From: Saccopteryx bilineata
Taxonomy: Eukaryota > Chordata > Mammalia > Chiroptera > Emballonuridae
NCBI RefSeq assembly: GCF_036850765.1
Contig: NC_089498.1
Span: 75,618,305-75,682,304, forward strand
DNA: 64,000 bases
Reading direction: 5' to 3'
The position numbers and the translations under genes are program-made. The notes below the pieces were generated by a model. The model ran no database searches and had not been told where the DNA came from. It worked only from the letters and a program-made list of their open reading frames with translations. Within the stretch, counting starts at the first letter, position 1; the number at the start of each line of letters is the position of its first letter. Below, piece after piece: positions 12,401 through 27,400 of this stretch.

Positions 12401-15400
12401 TAAAGACAAATTTTATACATGTCTATCACCTTGACGCAATAGGTATTTTTATTTCTGTATCCTTTTTCAATCTATGTTTAATTTGGCCTAGCTATAATTA
12501 TGGTGTACATATAATATTATGCTCTATTTTTTCACTAAATATGATTTTATAAGCACTTTTCCACAATACTGACTTTATACTATATTGTTGTTAGCAATCT
12601 GCTTTCCTCACAACAAACCTGCTAATTGTTAAAACCTGTTATTGCCTTAACAGTCAGTGACACAGTGGATAGAGTGTGGGACTGGGACGCAGAGGACTCA
12701 GGTTCGAAACCCCGAGGTTTTTGGGGCTCATTCAGCTTGAACATAGGCTCACCAGCTTGAGCTTGGGGTCACTGGCTTGAGCTGGGATCATAGACATGAC
12801 TCCGTGGTCGCTGGCTTGAGCTCAAGATCTCGCTGACGTGAGCAAGGGGTCACTCGCTCTGTTGGAGCCCCACCCCCCATCAAGGCATCTATGAGAAAGC
12901 AATCAATGAACAACTAAGATGCTGCAGTGAAGAATTGATGCTTCTCATCTCTCTCTCTTCCTGTCTGTCTCTCTCGCTAAAAGAAACAAACAAAACTCTA
13001 AGGAAGATGACAGGATGCTGAAATAGAACATTATAAGGGTAGTCATTTTTTTTTGTGATTTCAATAGTCTATTCAAGTTTTAAGTGATGTTAATTACAAC
13101 ATTTGAAAGGGAAGATCTAATTCCACACAAAATCAAAGACTCTAAAATGTACCCATTAAACTACTAAAAAATTAACTGAGTGTTGAGAGTATAACAGAAA
13201 TCTAATTTATGTCCCAAGTAGTGTAGCCATGTTGTTACAGTCACAGAGACTCTTCCCAGTTTGCAGCTGGAGCTTTTAGAAGCTATTTCATATTCTGGTG
13301 CAAGGGCAAAAAACCACAACCTGAGAGAGAATTATTAAGTCCTGAATTATCAGCTTTATCACGTCCACCTTCTCCACTCCAAAATGTCACAAAAGAAACA
13401 ACTACCACACTCTACTTTTGGTGTAAAAGAGGTGATGGATGGGGAGTGAAACAAGTCATGAAGATAGGTCTTAAAAAGTCCGTTCAGGCCTGACCTGTGG
13501 TGGTGCAGTGGGCTAAAGCGTCGACCTGGAACACTGAGGTCGCCGGTTCAAAACCTTGGGCTTGCCTGGTCAAGGCACATATGGGAGTTGATGCTTCCTG
13601 CTCCTCCCCTTTCTCTCTCTAAAAATAAATAAATAAAATATTTAAAAAAAAAAAAGTCCCTTCAGATGAGTTTGTACACACCATCAGTGAGCCTCTCATT
13701 TAGGGTAGGAAATCAAGGTTCAGTTCTCAAGAAGGCACAATGTCATTCACTTAAGCAAAACAAATTTTCAAAGTGCTTACAAATCATCAGCTTCAACTTA
13801 CAGCTATTTCTAGGTAAAAAAGAAACCTGACATTTCTAGAGGGACTGCCAAGTTCCAGTAAGGGGAATTTACATTAGATAGGGTTATCAAGTAGAGGAGA
13901 TCTGAGACTTGGAGATTCAGGAGTTAACCATGTGAAGAGTAAGGCAAAGAGCTTTTCAGACAGGTAACCAACAGCAAATGCAAAAGCCTTAAAAAGAAAA
14001 AGAGCTTCATGTGTCCAGGGGTAAGTGTTTGGTATGTTACTGGAACTGAATAACATAATTGTTCAGTGTGATTGAAGAGTAGCATACCAGGAGAGAAAAG
14101 CACAAATGATATTGGTAGGCACGACTAGAATCATTAGGCATTGTAGACCATGGTAAAGAATTTAAATTTTATCCTAAGGGAATGACTGAATTAATTTGGT
14201 GACTTACTGTGAGGTTTAAGGTACTGACTATGTAGTTCCATTAGTTGTTTCAGTTTTATTATTTTTTAAATATTATATTTATTGATTTTATAGAGAGAGG
14301 AGAAAGGGGTGGGGGAGCGGGAAGTATAGTTGCTTCAATTTAGTTGTTTGTAGGTGCTTGTTGCTTGTCATACGTGCCTTGACCAGGCAGGCGCAGGGTT
14401 TCAAACTGATGACCTCAGCATTCCAGGTCAGAACTGTGCCACCACAGGCCAGGCAGCTGTTTCAATGTTATAATTAGTGGATGCCGGGGACTGTGCTAGG
14501 TACTTTCTAGAGTGTATTATAATTTCTTTGTAAGTTATGAATGTCACACAAATGTTTCCTATTATCTTGCTTTCCTTTGGTATTTACTGTTTAACAGATT
14601 TTTAAAAATATTTAAATATAACCATCTCACTATTGAGCTTCATTCTTTACTAGTCAGGATTTTCTCTTTAGAAAGAGAATATTAGAATATTCTTCATAGC
14701 TTTTTAGCAGAACTTTATATATTTAGGTTTTTAACTCAAGAAACATTTTCATAATACGTATATGGTGTAAAGTATGAATTAAGTTCTTACTCTGTTAAAA
14801 CTATTTTTAACCATTTTTCTACATATGATTTAATATCATATAGTTTTCATAGTTTAAAAACCTACCAGTGTTCACTAAATAATGTATTATTTAATACTTG
14901 TGTGCTCTTTACTCTTAAATAAATTTTATTTTTCTATCAAATTTTATAAAGTATTGATCAGGGATTTGATATTGCATTAAAACTTCATATTAAATTAGAG
15001 AAAGTATATAGAGAACTAAAATTTATTGACTATTTAGTAGATGTCAGGCACTGTGCTAAATACTTTATATACACATTTCAATAATGTTATATATATATTT
15101 TTTAACTGGTCCCTCATCTATCGCAGGGGTTAGGTTTGAGAACACCCCGCGATAGGCAAAAATCCATGAAGTGGTGACCTTATATTTATTTTATCATTTA
15201 TAAATAATACATATTTATAAATAATATATATACATATATAATATATATATATATGTATTAAGGCTTTATAAACCCTCCCCACACTCTTATAAACACTTCC
15301 TATACTCTTAAACCTAAGTAATTTTGACAACATATAAAATTCTATATGGGTACTCACCAGTACAGTAATATTCTTTTAATATGTTTTAATTTATATATTT

Positions 15401-18400
15401 TATATTGTTTTCAATTTTTTAGGCTAGAAAATGCTTATTTTACTGCAAAAATAATTAAAATAATAAATATATAAAAACACCTATATGCTGCAAAGTCCCA
15501 CAACATAGCAAAAAATCCATGATACAGCCTGACCAGGCAGTGGCGCAGTGGATTGAGTGTCGGACTGGGATGTGGAAGGACCCAGGTTTAAAACCCCAAG
15601 GTTGCCAGCTTGAGCGCGGGCTCATCTAGCTTGAGAAAAAGCTCACCAGCTTGGACCCAAGGTCACTGGCTCGAGCAAGGGGTTACTTGGTCTGCTGAAG
15701 GCCTGCAGTCATGGCACATATGGGGAAGCAATCAATGAACAACTAAAGTGTCGCAACGAAAAACTGATGATTGATGCTTCTCATCTCTCTCCCTTCCTGT
15801 CTGTTTATCCCTATCTATCCCTCTATCTGACTCTCTCTCTGTCCCTGTAAAAATTAATTAATTAATTAATTAAAAAATCCATAATACAAAATTAGGTTTA
15901 AACAATTTTAAAATCCACGATACAGTGAGACCATGAAAAGTGAACTGTGATATGGCGAAGGACTGTATTTTATTTTGTTGCTTTTACAGAGCGGGGGGCA
16001 GGAAACGAGAAGTATGAACTGATAGTTGCTTCACTCTAGCTGTTCATTGGTTGCTTGTATCTGCCTTGACTGGGCAAGTGCAGGGTTTTGTTTTTTTTTG
16101 TTTGTTTTTTACAGAGACAGAGAGTCAGATAGGGACAGACAGGCAGGAACGGAGAGAGATGAGAAGCATCAATCATCAGTTTTTTTGTTGCGACACCTTA
16201 GTTGTTCATTGATTGCTTTCTCATATGTGCCTTGACTGTGGGCTTTCAGCAGACCGAGTAACCCCTTGAGCCAGTGACTTTGGGTCCAAGCTGGGGAGCT
16301 TTGCTGAAATCAGATGAGCCCACACTCAAACTGGTGACCTCGGAGTCTTGAAACTGGGTCTTCCACATCCTAGTCCGACACACTATCCACACTGCGCCAC
16401 CACCTGGTCAGGCAAGCGCAGGGTTTTGAACAGGTAACCTTACCATTCATTCAGGCTGACCCTCTCCATCCACTACACCACCACAGGCTGGCCAGTAATT
16501 TATCATCTTAACTGAACTTAATATTCTAACAGAAATATAGTTTTTATTTAGATGTTTCATTAGTCCTGTTTACCATTTTATCATTTAATTTTTAAGTTAC
16601 AATTGATATTAAAATTGAATTTGGTATTTAATTATACATTTTACTTTTGAATTGTCTTAGTTTTTTTGAGCTATCTCTGGTCTGTAGGAGTACAGTTTTC
16701 TGTCCCAATTTAATGGGCTACTTTGCTAAATACATTTACTATTTATTTATTTATTTATTTATTTTTCTGAAGTTGGAAACGGGGAGGCAGTCAGACAGAC
16801 TCCCGCATGCGCCCGACTGGGATCCACTCGGCATGCCCATCAGGGGGCAATGCTCTGCTCATCCTGGGCGTTGCTCTGTTGCATCCAGAGCCATTCTAGC
16901 TCCTGAGGCAGAGGCCATAGAGCCATCCTCAGCGTCCAGGCCAACTTTGCTCCAATGGAGCCTTGGCTGCGGGAGGGGAAGAGAGAAACAGAGAGGAAGG
17001 AAAGGGGGAAGGGTGGAGAAGCAGATGGGCGCTTCTCCTGTGTGCCCTGACCAGGAATCGAACCCAGGACTCCTGCACACCAGGCCGATGCTCTACCACT
17101 GAGCCAACCGGCCAGGGCCAATACATTTACTATTTATAATCATTCTGGAGTTTATATCCTTAGATTTAATTCTTTTGAAATATGATAATTTAAAAATCTA
17201 AGTTAATATAATGATATGAAGGAAGACATTTCTTTTTTATTCTACTAATATCTATTATTTAACATTTGATATCCAACTATTGTAAAAATAACTAACCCAA
17301 GTGTGTGTGTGTGTGTGTGTGTTAGAGAGAGAGACAGAGAGAGGGACAGATAGGGACAGGCAGGCAGGAAGAGAGAGAGATAAGAAGCATCAATTCTCAG
17401 TTGTGGCTCCTTAGTCTCCATTGTTGTTCATTTATTGCTTTCTCATATTTGCCTTGATGAGGTTGGGGGGTGTACAGCAGAGCAAGTGACCCCTTGTTTA
17501 AGCCAGCAACCTTGGGTTTCAAGCCAGCGACCACGGGGTCATGTCTACGATACTACACTCAAGCCAGTGAGCCCGTGCTCAACCGGCAACCTTGGGGTTT
17601 CGAACCTGGGTCCTCAGCGTTCCAGTCTGACGCTCTATCCACTGCACCACTGCCTGGTCAGGCTAACCCAATTATTTTTTATTTTAGTTTTATATGGTTT
17701 GGGTTGATTTTTAAAAAATAATCAGGTATGGTTTATTGTTACGTTTAACTTCAGTGATTCAAAGGAAAAAATATGATCAAACCAAATAGATTCTGAAATG
17801 GTATTTGATAAAATTTAGAAACCATTTCTTATAAAAATTCTCACTAATATAGGAGAAGGAAACCCTTAAAACTTGATAATGACTATTTGCCAGCTGAATA
17901 GCAAATATCAATTTAAATGGCAAAACATATAGGAATTCTTTATACCAAATTGATTTGATTCCTTTGCTACGTTTGTAAATATTATATATTTTACATAAAG
18001 TTTGTTGTTATACCCTCTAATTAGTGCCATTTTTTTCACTTAATGTATTTTGAAGCATATCCATATTATAAAAAATTCTTTGTTTTTTAATGGTCACACA
18101 GCCATTGTTGTTACAAAAAAAAAGGAAGCTCACTGCATTTATATCTTGTACATATGTTATTTTACATAAAGGTGAATATATCTGAGGATACATTTCTAGA
18201 GGTGAAATTGCTGGTCAAAAAGTATATGCTTTTGTAATTTTGAAAGCTATTGCCAAATTGATCCTCTGTAGAAATTATTCCAATCCACTGTCTCATCGGC
18301 AACATATGAAAGGACCTGTTTTCCTACACTGTTGACCAGAACAGTGAATTATCAAACTTTTTAATCTTTGCAAGACTTTGAAGTTTAATAAAAAGCTATT

Positions 18401-21400
18401 CTGGCCTGACCTGTGGTGGTGCAGTGGATAAAGCGTCAACCTGGAAATGCTGCGGTCACCGGTTCGAAACCCTGGGCTTGCCTGGTCAAGGCACATATAC
18501 TTGATGCTTCCAGCTCCTCCCCCCTTCTCTCTCTCTGTCTCTCTCTCCTCTCTCTCCTTCTCTGTCTCTCTCTCTCCCTCTCTCTCTCCTCTCTAAAAAT
18601 GAATAAATAAAATAAAAAATTTAAATATTTTTTTTTAAAAAAAGCTATTCTGCCTGACCAGGCGGTGGCGCAGTGGATAGAGCAGTGGACTGGGATGTAG
18701 AGGACCCAGGTTCAAGACCCCAAGGTCGCCAGCTTGAGCACGGGTTCACCTGGTTTGAGCAAAAAGCTCACCAGCTTGGACCCAAGGTCGCTGGCTCGAG
18801 TAAGGGGTTACTCAGTCTGCTGAAGGCCCACGGTCAAGGCATAGATGAGAAAGCAATCAATGAACAACTAAGGTCTTGTAACGAAAAACTAATGATTGAT
18901 GCTTCACATCTCTCTCCGTTCCTATCTGTCTGTCCCTGTCTATCCCTCTCTCTGACTCTCTTCGTCCCTGTAAAAAAAATAATAATAATAAAAGCTATTG
19001 TGACCTCTGTCACCAGTTTTACTTGTTGTCTTTCATATAAATGGAATCATACAGTATGTAATCTTTGAATCTGTCTGGCTTCTTTTGCTCAGCATTGTAT
19101 TTGGAGAGTCTGTACATGATGTCTCTTTTTGTAGTCTGTGAATTGCCTATTTATATTTAATACTCATTTTTTTATTTACTGTTTTCATATTAAATTAGTA
19201 GGAGTTCTTTATCTTTTTGATTAGGGGTAGGTGTCCTTTCTGTGTAAAGGGCTAGATGCTAAATATTTTAGGTTTTGCCAGCTCTGACAAGACCCTCAAT
19301 TCTGTCACTGTAATGAGAAGGCAGTGTTAGACAATGTGTAAATAAATGGGAATGACTGGGTTCCAATAAAACTTTATTTATAAACAAGCTGTGGGCTAGA
19401 TTTGTCCCATTGGCCATACTGTATTCAATATACTTATGCCTGACCAGGTGGTGGCGCAGTGGATAGAGCGTCGGACTGGGATGCAGAGGCCCAGGTTCGA
19501 GACCCCGAGGTCGCCAGCTTGAGCGTGGACTCATCTGGCTTGAGCAAAAGCCCACCAGCTTGAGCCCAAGGTCGCTGGCTCCAGCAAGGGGTTGCTCAGT
19601 CTGCTGAAGGCCCATAGTCAGGGCACATATGAGAGGGCAATTGATGAACAACTAAGGTGTTGCAACGTGCAATGAAAGGCTAATGATTGGTGCTTCTCAT
19701 CTCTCTCCGTTCCTGTCTATCTGTCCCTCTCTCTGACTCACTCTCTGTCTCTGTAAAAAATAAAAATAAATAAATAAAAAAAAAACAATATACTTATGAC
19801 AGAGACTATTAGATACTTGTATTATATCTACTCTCTCTATAAAACCATAGAATTTTGGGTATCGTATCCAGTTGAAGATTTCCTAGCTTCTATTAGAAGT
19901 AGGGGTAGCTAATTAATTGTACACAGAACTAAGAGATGGGGCTTTCTTGAATGCCATTTTTTCCATTTATCCCCGTTTTCTTTTTTTTGTTGTTGTTTTG
20001 TTTTTTTTGTTTTTTGTTTTTGGGTTTTTTTTTACAGGGACAGAGAGAGGGATAGCTAGGGACAGACAGACAGGAACGGAGAGAAATGAGAAGCATCCAT
20101 CATCAGTTTTTCATTGCGACACCTTAGTTGTTCATTGATTGCTTTCTCATATGTGCCCTGACCGTGGGGCTACAGCAGACTGAATAACCCCTTGCTTGAG
20201 CCAGCGACCTTGGGTCCAAGCTGGTGAGCTTTTTGCTCAAGCCAGATGAGCCCGCGCTCAAGCTGGCGACGTTGGGGTCTCGAACCTGAGTCCTCCACAT
20301 CCCAGTCTGACGCTCTATCCACTGCGCCACTGCCTGGTCAGGCCGTTTTCTTAATTCCAGCCTGGAGCATGGCACTATGGCTAAAGGTACAGCAGCCATC
20401 TTGGACCATGAAGCATCACTGATGAGGGAAATGATAGGAAAAATTAAGTACTTGATATCAGTGGAGCCACCATATCAGCTTTTTAATGCCTACCATGAAA
20501 CTAATATTTTTATGAGAGAAAAATAAACTTTTTTCTTATTAAACTACTGTTATTGCTTTTGTTTGTAGTAACCAAATACAGTTAATCACTGATTCACTCA
20601 TCCTTTGTTAAATGTCTTTTTCTGGTATGTGGTTTTTAATACTTTCACAATTTTCACATTTAGGTCTTTAATCTACCTGGAATTATTTTTTTGTATATGG
20701 TATATAGCAGGAACATAATTTTAATTTTTCATATGAATAATTAATTGTTTTAGCATTATTTACTACCTAAGCAGGGGCCTCTCTGGTATTTTAGGTGTGG
20801 TTATTATACAGAAATGCCCCATGTTTAGCAAAATGTTTAATATCCATGATCCCTTTCTATTAAACACTTATAACACCTGTTAGTCATTGTGATCACTAAA
20901 TGTCCACACCTACATTTCCAACTTCTGCTATAAAAGGTGTTATCATATTCTGTAGAATTATTACATTCTTTCCACACTGATCTGCTATGCTCCCTCTGTT
21001 ACAGATTAAGTTTTAAAATATGAAAGGGTCTGATTTTTGGAATTTCTAAACTGTTCTATCCTAAAAACCATGCTAATATAACTGATTTCAATTGAACTAT
21101 ACCTTTATAATCATATTTGGTAGGGAAGTCAAACTGCATTGTTCATATCTGTCTTGGCCAAGCCTTCTCATATGTTAGAATCTGATTGTTAAATTGCATC
21201 GGTTAATTTGGAGAGGACTGCCATCTTTATGATACTCCTATTTGTGGTTTATCCACATATATATTTTAATATATATTTTATTAAATATATTTTAATAAAT
21301 TTTTATAATTTTATTCATAAAGGTAATGTACCTTTTTTTGAAGATTTATTCCAAGGTACTAGGTATGGTATAATATTTAAAATTCTGTATTTAATCTATT

Positions 21401-24400
21401 TGTTGCTGCTGTATAGGTGTGTGTAGAGTATCTGGTGCTTTTTAAGGGAACTGAGATCTAGGACATTATTGGTTTCTGCATGACTTTCTTCTTTTTTAAA
21501 AAATGTGTATTGTATTGATTTGAGAGAGAGAGAGAGAAGGGAGAGAGGGAGAGAGAGACGGGAACATTGATCTGCTCCTGTGCATACCCTGACTGGGGAT
21601 GGAACCGGTAATCTCTGTGCTTTGGGATGATGCTGTAGCCAACTGAACTATTCAGGCAGGGCTACTTCTGCAGATATTTTAGGTTAGAAGCCATGAAGGT
21701 TGTTTTCTGATGAGGCCCCTTTTCCTGGCTTTCTGTGTCCTCATATGGCCTTTCTCCTGATCCTGCACACAGGTAGATTTGGTGTCTCTTCCTCTTAAAA
21801 GAACACTAGTTTTATCAGATTAAGACCCCATCTTTATGACCTCATTTAACCTTAATTTCCTCCATAAAGGCTCTATCTGCAAATATAATTACATTGCAGG
21901 TTAGGACTTCACCATACAGATTAGGGAAAGATACAGTTCAATACATAACATTGTTCACGAGGAAGACATAACAATTCTAAATAAGTATACATCTAATAGA
22001 GTTTCAACATGTATGAAGAAAAACTGAAAAGACTAAAGCATAGGTGAATCCACAATCATTGGTAAAAATTTTAGTAATAGAACAATTAGAAAATCAGTTA
22101 AAATACAAAGATCTGATGCTACTCCTAACAAGTGCAGAATACATATTCTTCTCAAGGACAGACTGTATGGTGAGCCATAAAATGTCTCAATATTTTTAGA
22201 AAGATTGAATCTTATATAGTATGTTCTCTGACTACAAAATAATTAAAAATCAGTAACAATAAGACCTAGAAAAATTCCCCAAATATTTGAAAATTAAATA
22301 ACACTTTCTTTTTAAATATGTATTTTATTGATTGTAGAGAGAGGAAAGGAGAGAGCGAGAGAGAGACAGGAACATTGATCTCTTCCTGTATGTTCCCTGA
22401 CCGGGGATCGAACTAACATCCTCTGTGCTTCGGGATGATGCTCTAACCAAGGAAAATTAGAGGGTATTTTGAATTATATGACAACAAAAATGCAAAATAT
22501 CAAATAACAAAAATGCCACTTAAACTAGTTCTTATAAGGAAGATTATAGTTTAACTACCAATTTTAGAAAGAAGAAAGCTTTGAAATAAATAAACCAAGT
22601 TGTTATCTTAAGATGTTGGAAAAGAATAAATTAAACCCAAAGTAGTAGGCAAGGAATAATTAAGAGCAAAAATCAATGAACTAGAGAATAGATATAAAAA
22701 CAAGAAAATGGCCTGACTGGGCGGTGGTGCAGTGGATAGAGCATTGGACTGGGATGCGGAAAACCCAGGTTTGAGACCCCAAGGACGCCAGCTCGAGCGA
22801 GGGCTCATCTAGTTTGAGCAAAAAGCTCACCAGCTTGAGCCCAAGGTCGCTGGCTCAAGCAAGGGGTTACTTGGTCTGCTGAAGGCCCCCGGTCAAGGCA
22901 CGTATGAGAAAGCAATCAATGAACAATTAAGGTGTTGCAACGTGCAACGAAAAACTAACGATTGATGCTTCTCATCTCTCCATTCCTATCTGTCTGTCTT
23001 TGTCTATCCCTCTCTCTGACTCTGTCTCTGTAAAAAAGAAAAAAAGAAAAAAAAAGAAAATGAACAAATCCAATTGTTGATTCTTTGAAAAGATTAATAA
23101 TTAATCCCTACCTAACCAATGGTGGCACAGTGGATTGAGCATTGGCCCAGGACACTGAGGGCCCCAGGTAGAAAGCCTGAGATCACTAGCTAGAGTGGGC
23201 TCCTTGGCTTGAGCACAGGCTTGCCAGCTTGAGCGCTAGGTATGGGCTTGAGCATGGGATCATCTACCTGATCCCATGGTCACCGGCTTGAAGCCCAGTC
23301 TCTGGCTTGAGCCCAAGGTGGCTGGCTTGAGCAAGGGGTCACTAGATCAGCTTGAGCCCCCAGTCAAGGCACTTATGAAAAGTAATCAGTTAACAACTAA
23401 AGTGAAACAACTATGTGTTGATGCTTCTCACATCTCTCTTCCCCACCTTCCTCTCTCTGTCTCTTAAAAAAAAGGTTAAAAAGCCTCTGGTGATGCTAGT
23501 CAAGAAAAGGCAAGAACACCCAAATTATAACTATCAGGAATGAAAGAGGAAACATCACTATAAATCCTAGAGACATTAAAGTAATATTAACAGTATAATA
23601 TGAACAATTTTATGCCAATGAATTCTGTAGCTTAAACAGACAAATCCCTGCAAAATTTGAATAGTTGTAAAACTCTTCAAGAAACTTAAGACAACAGCCT
23701 GACCAGGCGGTGGCACAGTGGATAGAGCATCGAACTGGGATGCAGAGGACCCAGGTTTGAGACCCCGAGGTCGCCACCTTGAGTGCAGGCTTATCTGGTT
23801 TGAGCAAAGCTCACCAGCTTGGACCCAAGGTCGCTGGCTCAAGCAAGGGGTTACTCGGTCTGCTGAAGGCCCACATCACGGCACATATGAGAAAGCAATC
23901 AATGAACAACTAAGGTGTCACAACAAAAAACTGATGATTGATGCTTCTCATCTCTCTCCAATCCTGTCTGTCCCTATCTATCCCTCTCTCTGACTCTCTC
24001 TTTCTGTCTCTGTAAAAAAATTAAAAAAAGAAACAAGACAACACTCTCATAGAGAAAGCTCTAGGCCCAGGTGGTTTCACTACTGAATTTTATTATATAT
24101 TTGTGGAAGAAATAATAGTCACACAAAAATTTTCAATAAATAGGAGCATTTTCAATTCACTTTTTAAGGCCAACATAATATTGATGCCAAAACCTGACAA
24201 TGGCAATAGTATAAAATGAAATTATGAGGTGAGATTTCTAGTATGGCAGAGTGAGTAGCTTGACAAATCCTCTTCCTAAAAGCAAAAATAAAACTGGATA
24301 AAATGGTTGAAAGCAACTATTTCAGGACTCAGAAAACTGAACAAAGGTACATAACAAATAGAGCAGTAGTTTATTCACAAATATCAACAGAACTTTGAGT

Positions 24401-27400
24401 TAAGAATAGTGAGAGTCTAGGCCTTGGCTCAGTGGTAGAGCATCGACCTGGCGTGCAGGAGTTCTGGGTTTGATTCCCGGCCAGGGCACACAGGAGAAGC
24501 ACCCATCTGCTTCTCCACCCCTCCCCCTCTCCTTCCTCTCTGTCTCTCTCTTCCTCTCCCAGAGCCAGGGCTCTATTGGAGCAAAGTTGGCCCGGGCACT
24601 GAGGATGGCTCCTTGGCCTCTGCCTCAGGCGCTAGAATGGCTCTGGTTGCAACAGAGTGACACCGTAGATGGGCAGAGCATCGCCCCCTAGTGGGCATGC
24701 CAGGTGGATCCCAGTCGGGCGCATGTGGGAGTCTGTCTGACTGCCTCCCCGTTTCCAACTTCAGAAAAATAAAAAAAATAAAAAAATAGAGTTTGCTCAA
24801 CTATGACAGCTCAAGCAGTTAAAACTAGCAGCTTCAGTGCCTTTGGAGTAGAACTTTTTTTTTTCTTTTTTTTTTTTTTTTGTATTTTTCTGAAGCTGGA
24901 AACGGGGAGAGAAGTCAGACAGACTTCTGCATGTGCCCAACCGGGATCCACCCGGCACGCCCACCAGGGGCAATGCTCTGCCCACCAGGGGGCGATGATA
25001 TACCCCTCTGGGGCATCTCGGCCCAGAGCCACTCTAGCGCCTGGGGCAGAGGCCAAGGAGCCATCCCCAGCACTCGGGCCATCCCTGCTCCAATGGAGCC
25101 CTGGCTGCGGGAGGGGAAGAGAGAGACAGAGAGGAAGGAGGGGGTGGGGGTTGAGAAGCAAATGGGCGCCTCTCCTATGTGCCCTGGCCGGGAATCGAAC
25201 CCGGGTCCCCCTCACGCCAGGCCGACGCTCCACCGCTGAGCCAACCGGCCAGGGCCTGGAGTAGAACTTGGATGAACCTTATACCCAACAGTATTGTCAA
25301 TAACAGTAGCAAATTCAGTGGCACATGAACAAGGAAACAGTAGCTCAGATAGCCTGAGACTTCAATACTTGTTGAGACAAAAAGTAGATTGGCAGACTAT
25401 TGAGAAATTTGTCAAGGAGATCTGGGAAATTAGACAGCCATAGGAGGCTCTGATAAACTATCCACATATCCATCAAAGAGGGCCCAAACTATCTATACAT
25501 CCCTGGCTGACCATGAGTCAACATGCAAATGTAGAGGAGATAGGAAAGGGCCCAGAAATGAAAAGCCAAGGCAAAGGAATCCAAGATGATGGTGGAGTAG
25601 GTGGAAGCTACAGTCACTTCCTCCCTAGACCAAACTGGAAATACAAAAAAATTATAGAACAATCACACTGAATAAGCAACTGAAGACTAGGTGAAAAGTC
25701 TTTTTTTTTTTGTATTTTTCTGAAGCTGGAAACGGAGAGACAGTCAGACAGACTCCCGCATGCACCCGACAGGGATCCACCCGGCACGCCCACCAGGGGG
25801 CGACGCTCTGCCCCTCCGGGGCATCGCTCTGCTGCGACCAGAGCCACTCCAGCGCCTGGGGCAGAGGCCAAGGAGCCATCCCCAGCAACCGGGCCATCTT
25901 TGCTCCAATGGAGCCTTGCTGCGGGAGGGGAAGAGAGAGACAGAGAGGAAGGAGAGGGGGAGGGGTGGAGAAGCAGATGGGCGCCTCTCCTGTGTGCCCT
26001 GGCCGAGAATCGAACCCTGGACCTCTGCACGCCAGGCTGACGCTCTACCACTGAGCCAACCGGCCAGGGCCTGAAAAGTCTTATAACCAAATATTTGTCG
26101 AAGATGCCACATCAAGACTGGTAGGAAGGGTGGAGACATGAAAAGTGCTGGCCATGCTCCCTCAGTCAGCAGATGAGGTTCTGGAGGGATTTCCCAGGTG
26201 CCAGAGGGTCTCCCTGAGAAATGTGCAGCCCAGAGCACCTGAGCTAGGAAGAGGCACCCACATAACATCTGGCTGTGAACCAGGGCTCCTGAATGTCAAG
26301 GAGGGATGGCAGTCTGCTGGAGACACAGGTACCCTCCTAAAGGGCCAGTGCAGAAAATCTCATTTGCATCCACTCACCCTGGGCTCCAGCGGAGGGAGGG
26401 TGGAATGGACTAGAGTTGAATGAGGAGAGTGGCATTTGTGCTCTGGTGAGAGAGCTGAAGGGATAGCCACCAGGATCCCTGTGCTGAGTCATTCTCCCTA
26501 CTACAGTTGCCATCTTTCTCAGGTAGGGTACTCCCCTCCCTTGGGCAGTAGCCTGAAGGAAAACAATAGCCCCACCCTCTGGATTCCCTCTTGCCCCACC
26601 CTGCAGAGTTTATGCCCTGCTGAGGAGTCAGCTGCTTTAGCCAGTGTGTAGAGGTCTGGGCAGACCCAGGGGGTGTCAGTAACTTGAGTTGAGTGGCTTT
26701 AGGGTGGGGCCACTCCCCCCATTTTCCCATGAACCGACTGGCACTTTCCCCTCATGGGAAGTCTGCTAGCCATACCCTTGGGGCTCCAGCAGCCCCGCCT
26801 TCCTGACTCCTGGTGACTCCACCCTATCTAAGGACAGACAAAATTGAGGACAGACTAAGTTGTGTGGCTCTGGGGTGGGGCCACACTTTCCACCTTCCCT
26901 AAAGCTGGACCAGCACCTCGTGCTCTTCATGGGACATACATTAGCCCCATACTCACAACTCCTGGCAGCAGCACCCTGCTGAGATCTGAATCCTGTCAGA
27001 ATTTGGAACAGACTTAAGTTCTATGTGGATCTAGGACAGAGGCCATTTGTCCTGTGCACACTGGACCAATGCAGAACCCCTCCCTCACATGGCTAATTCT
27101 TGGTCTGTTTGGGCCTGATAAACTCTGCTGGCCTCATCCTGACAACTCCCTAAGACCTTGCCCCAACACAAAGGTGTGCAAGCACCTAATGCGTGGCAGC
27201 TAGACTTGGTATTCCCTGAGACACTTGCTGGGTGGCCTCAGATCCAGCACTGGCACTGAGTTTGAACTGGTTTCAATCTGGTGAACACCACTGCCCTCTA
27301 CCTGGTGACTCACTACGAGCTACCACATCCAATTTGAGTACCACTGGAGCTTCTCTCAGGGAATGAGCTTAACAGGTGGTCTGAAGGTAGAGGCAAGCAG

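Larger units (their letters stand above)
21950..24225 (+). repeat. Decayed L1 ORF2 (5' to RT region), cut by four SINEs
   Basis: Plus-strand phrases run in order: CATATTCTTCTCAAGGACAG (endonuclease end), AAATATTTGAAAATTAAATA, then TTGTTGATTCTTTGAAAAGA, then AGGCCCAGGTGGTTTCACTA (the GPDGFT site) and TTGATGCCAAAACCTGACAA. Many stops; non-coding. Confidence 0.75.
24226..25566 (+). repeat. Possible older L1 5' region, with two SINE A copies
   Basis: Unique parts such as CTAGTATGGCAGAGTGAGTA and CAGACTATTGAGAAATTTGT look like L1 5' UTR or ORF1 leader sequence; assignment is weak. Confidence 0.4.

Noticed and set aside
12780..12860. CRISPR-like spaced repeats ('ggcttgagc..ggtcact' units)
   Set aside because: These short units are the internal structure of SINE B bodies in a mammalian intron, seen in every copy.
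24803..25264. Long open frames (100-180 codons) at many places, such as 25614-26268, 32695-33129 and 55713-56088
   Set aside because: All lie in SINE A copies, recur in several frames and both strands with the same phrases, and start or stop in repeat ends. The GC-rich SINE body is passively open.
26410..26730. Frames in the GC-richer 26.1-27.6 kb stretch as a unique gene
   Set aside because: The stretch follows an L1 5' start, has no splice-bounded conserved peptide, and frames on both strands are equally open; L1 5' UTR fits better.
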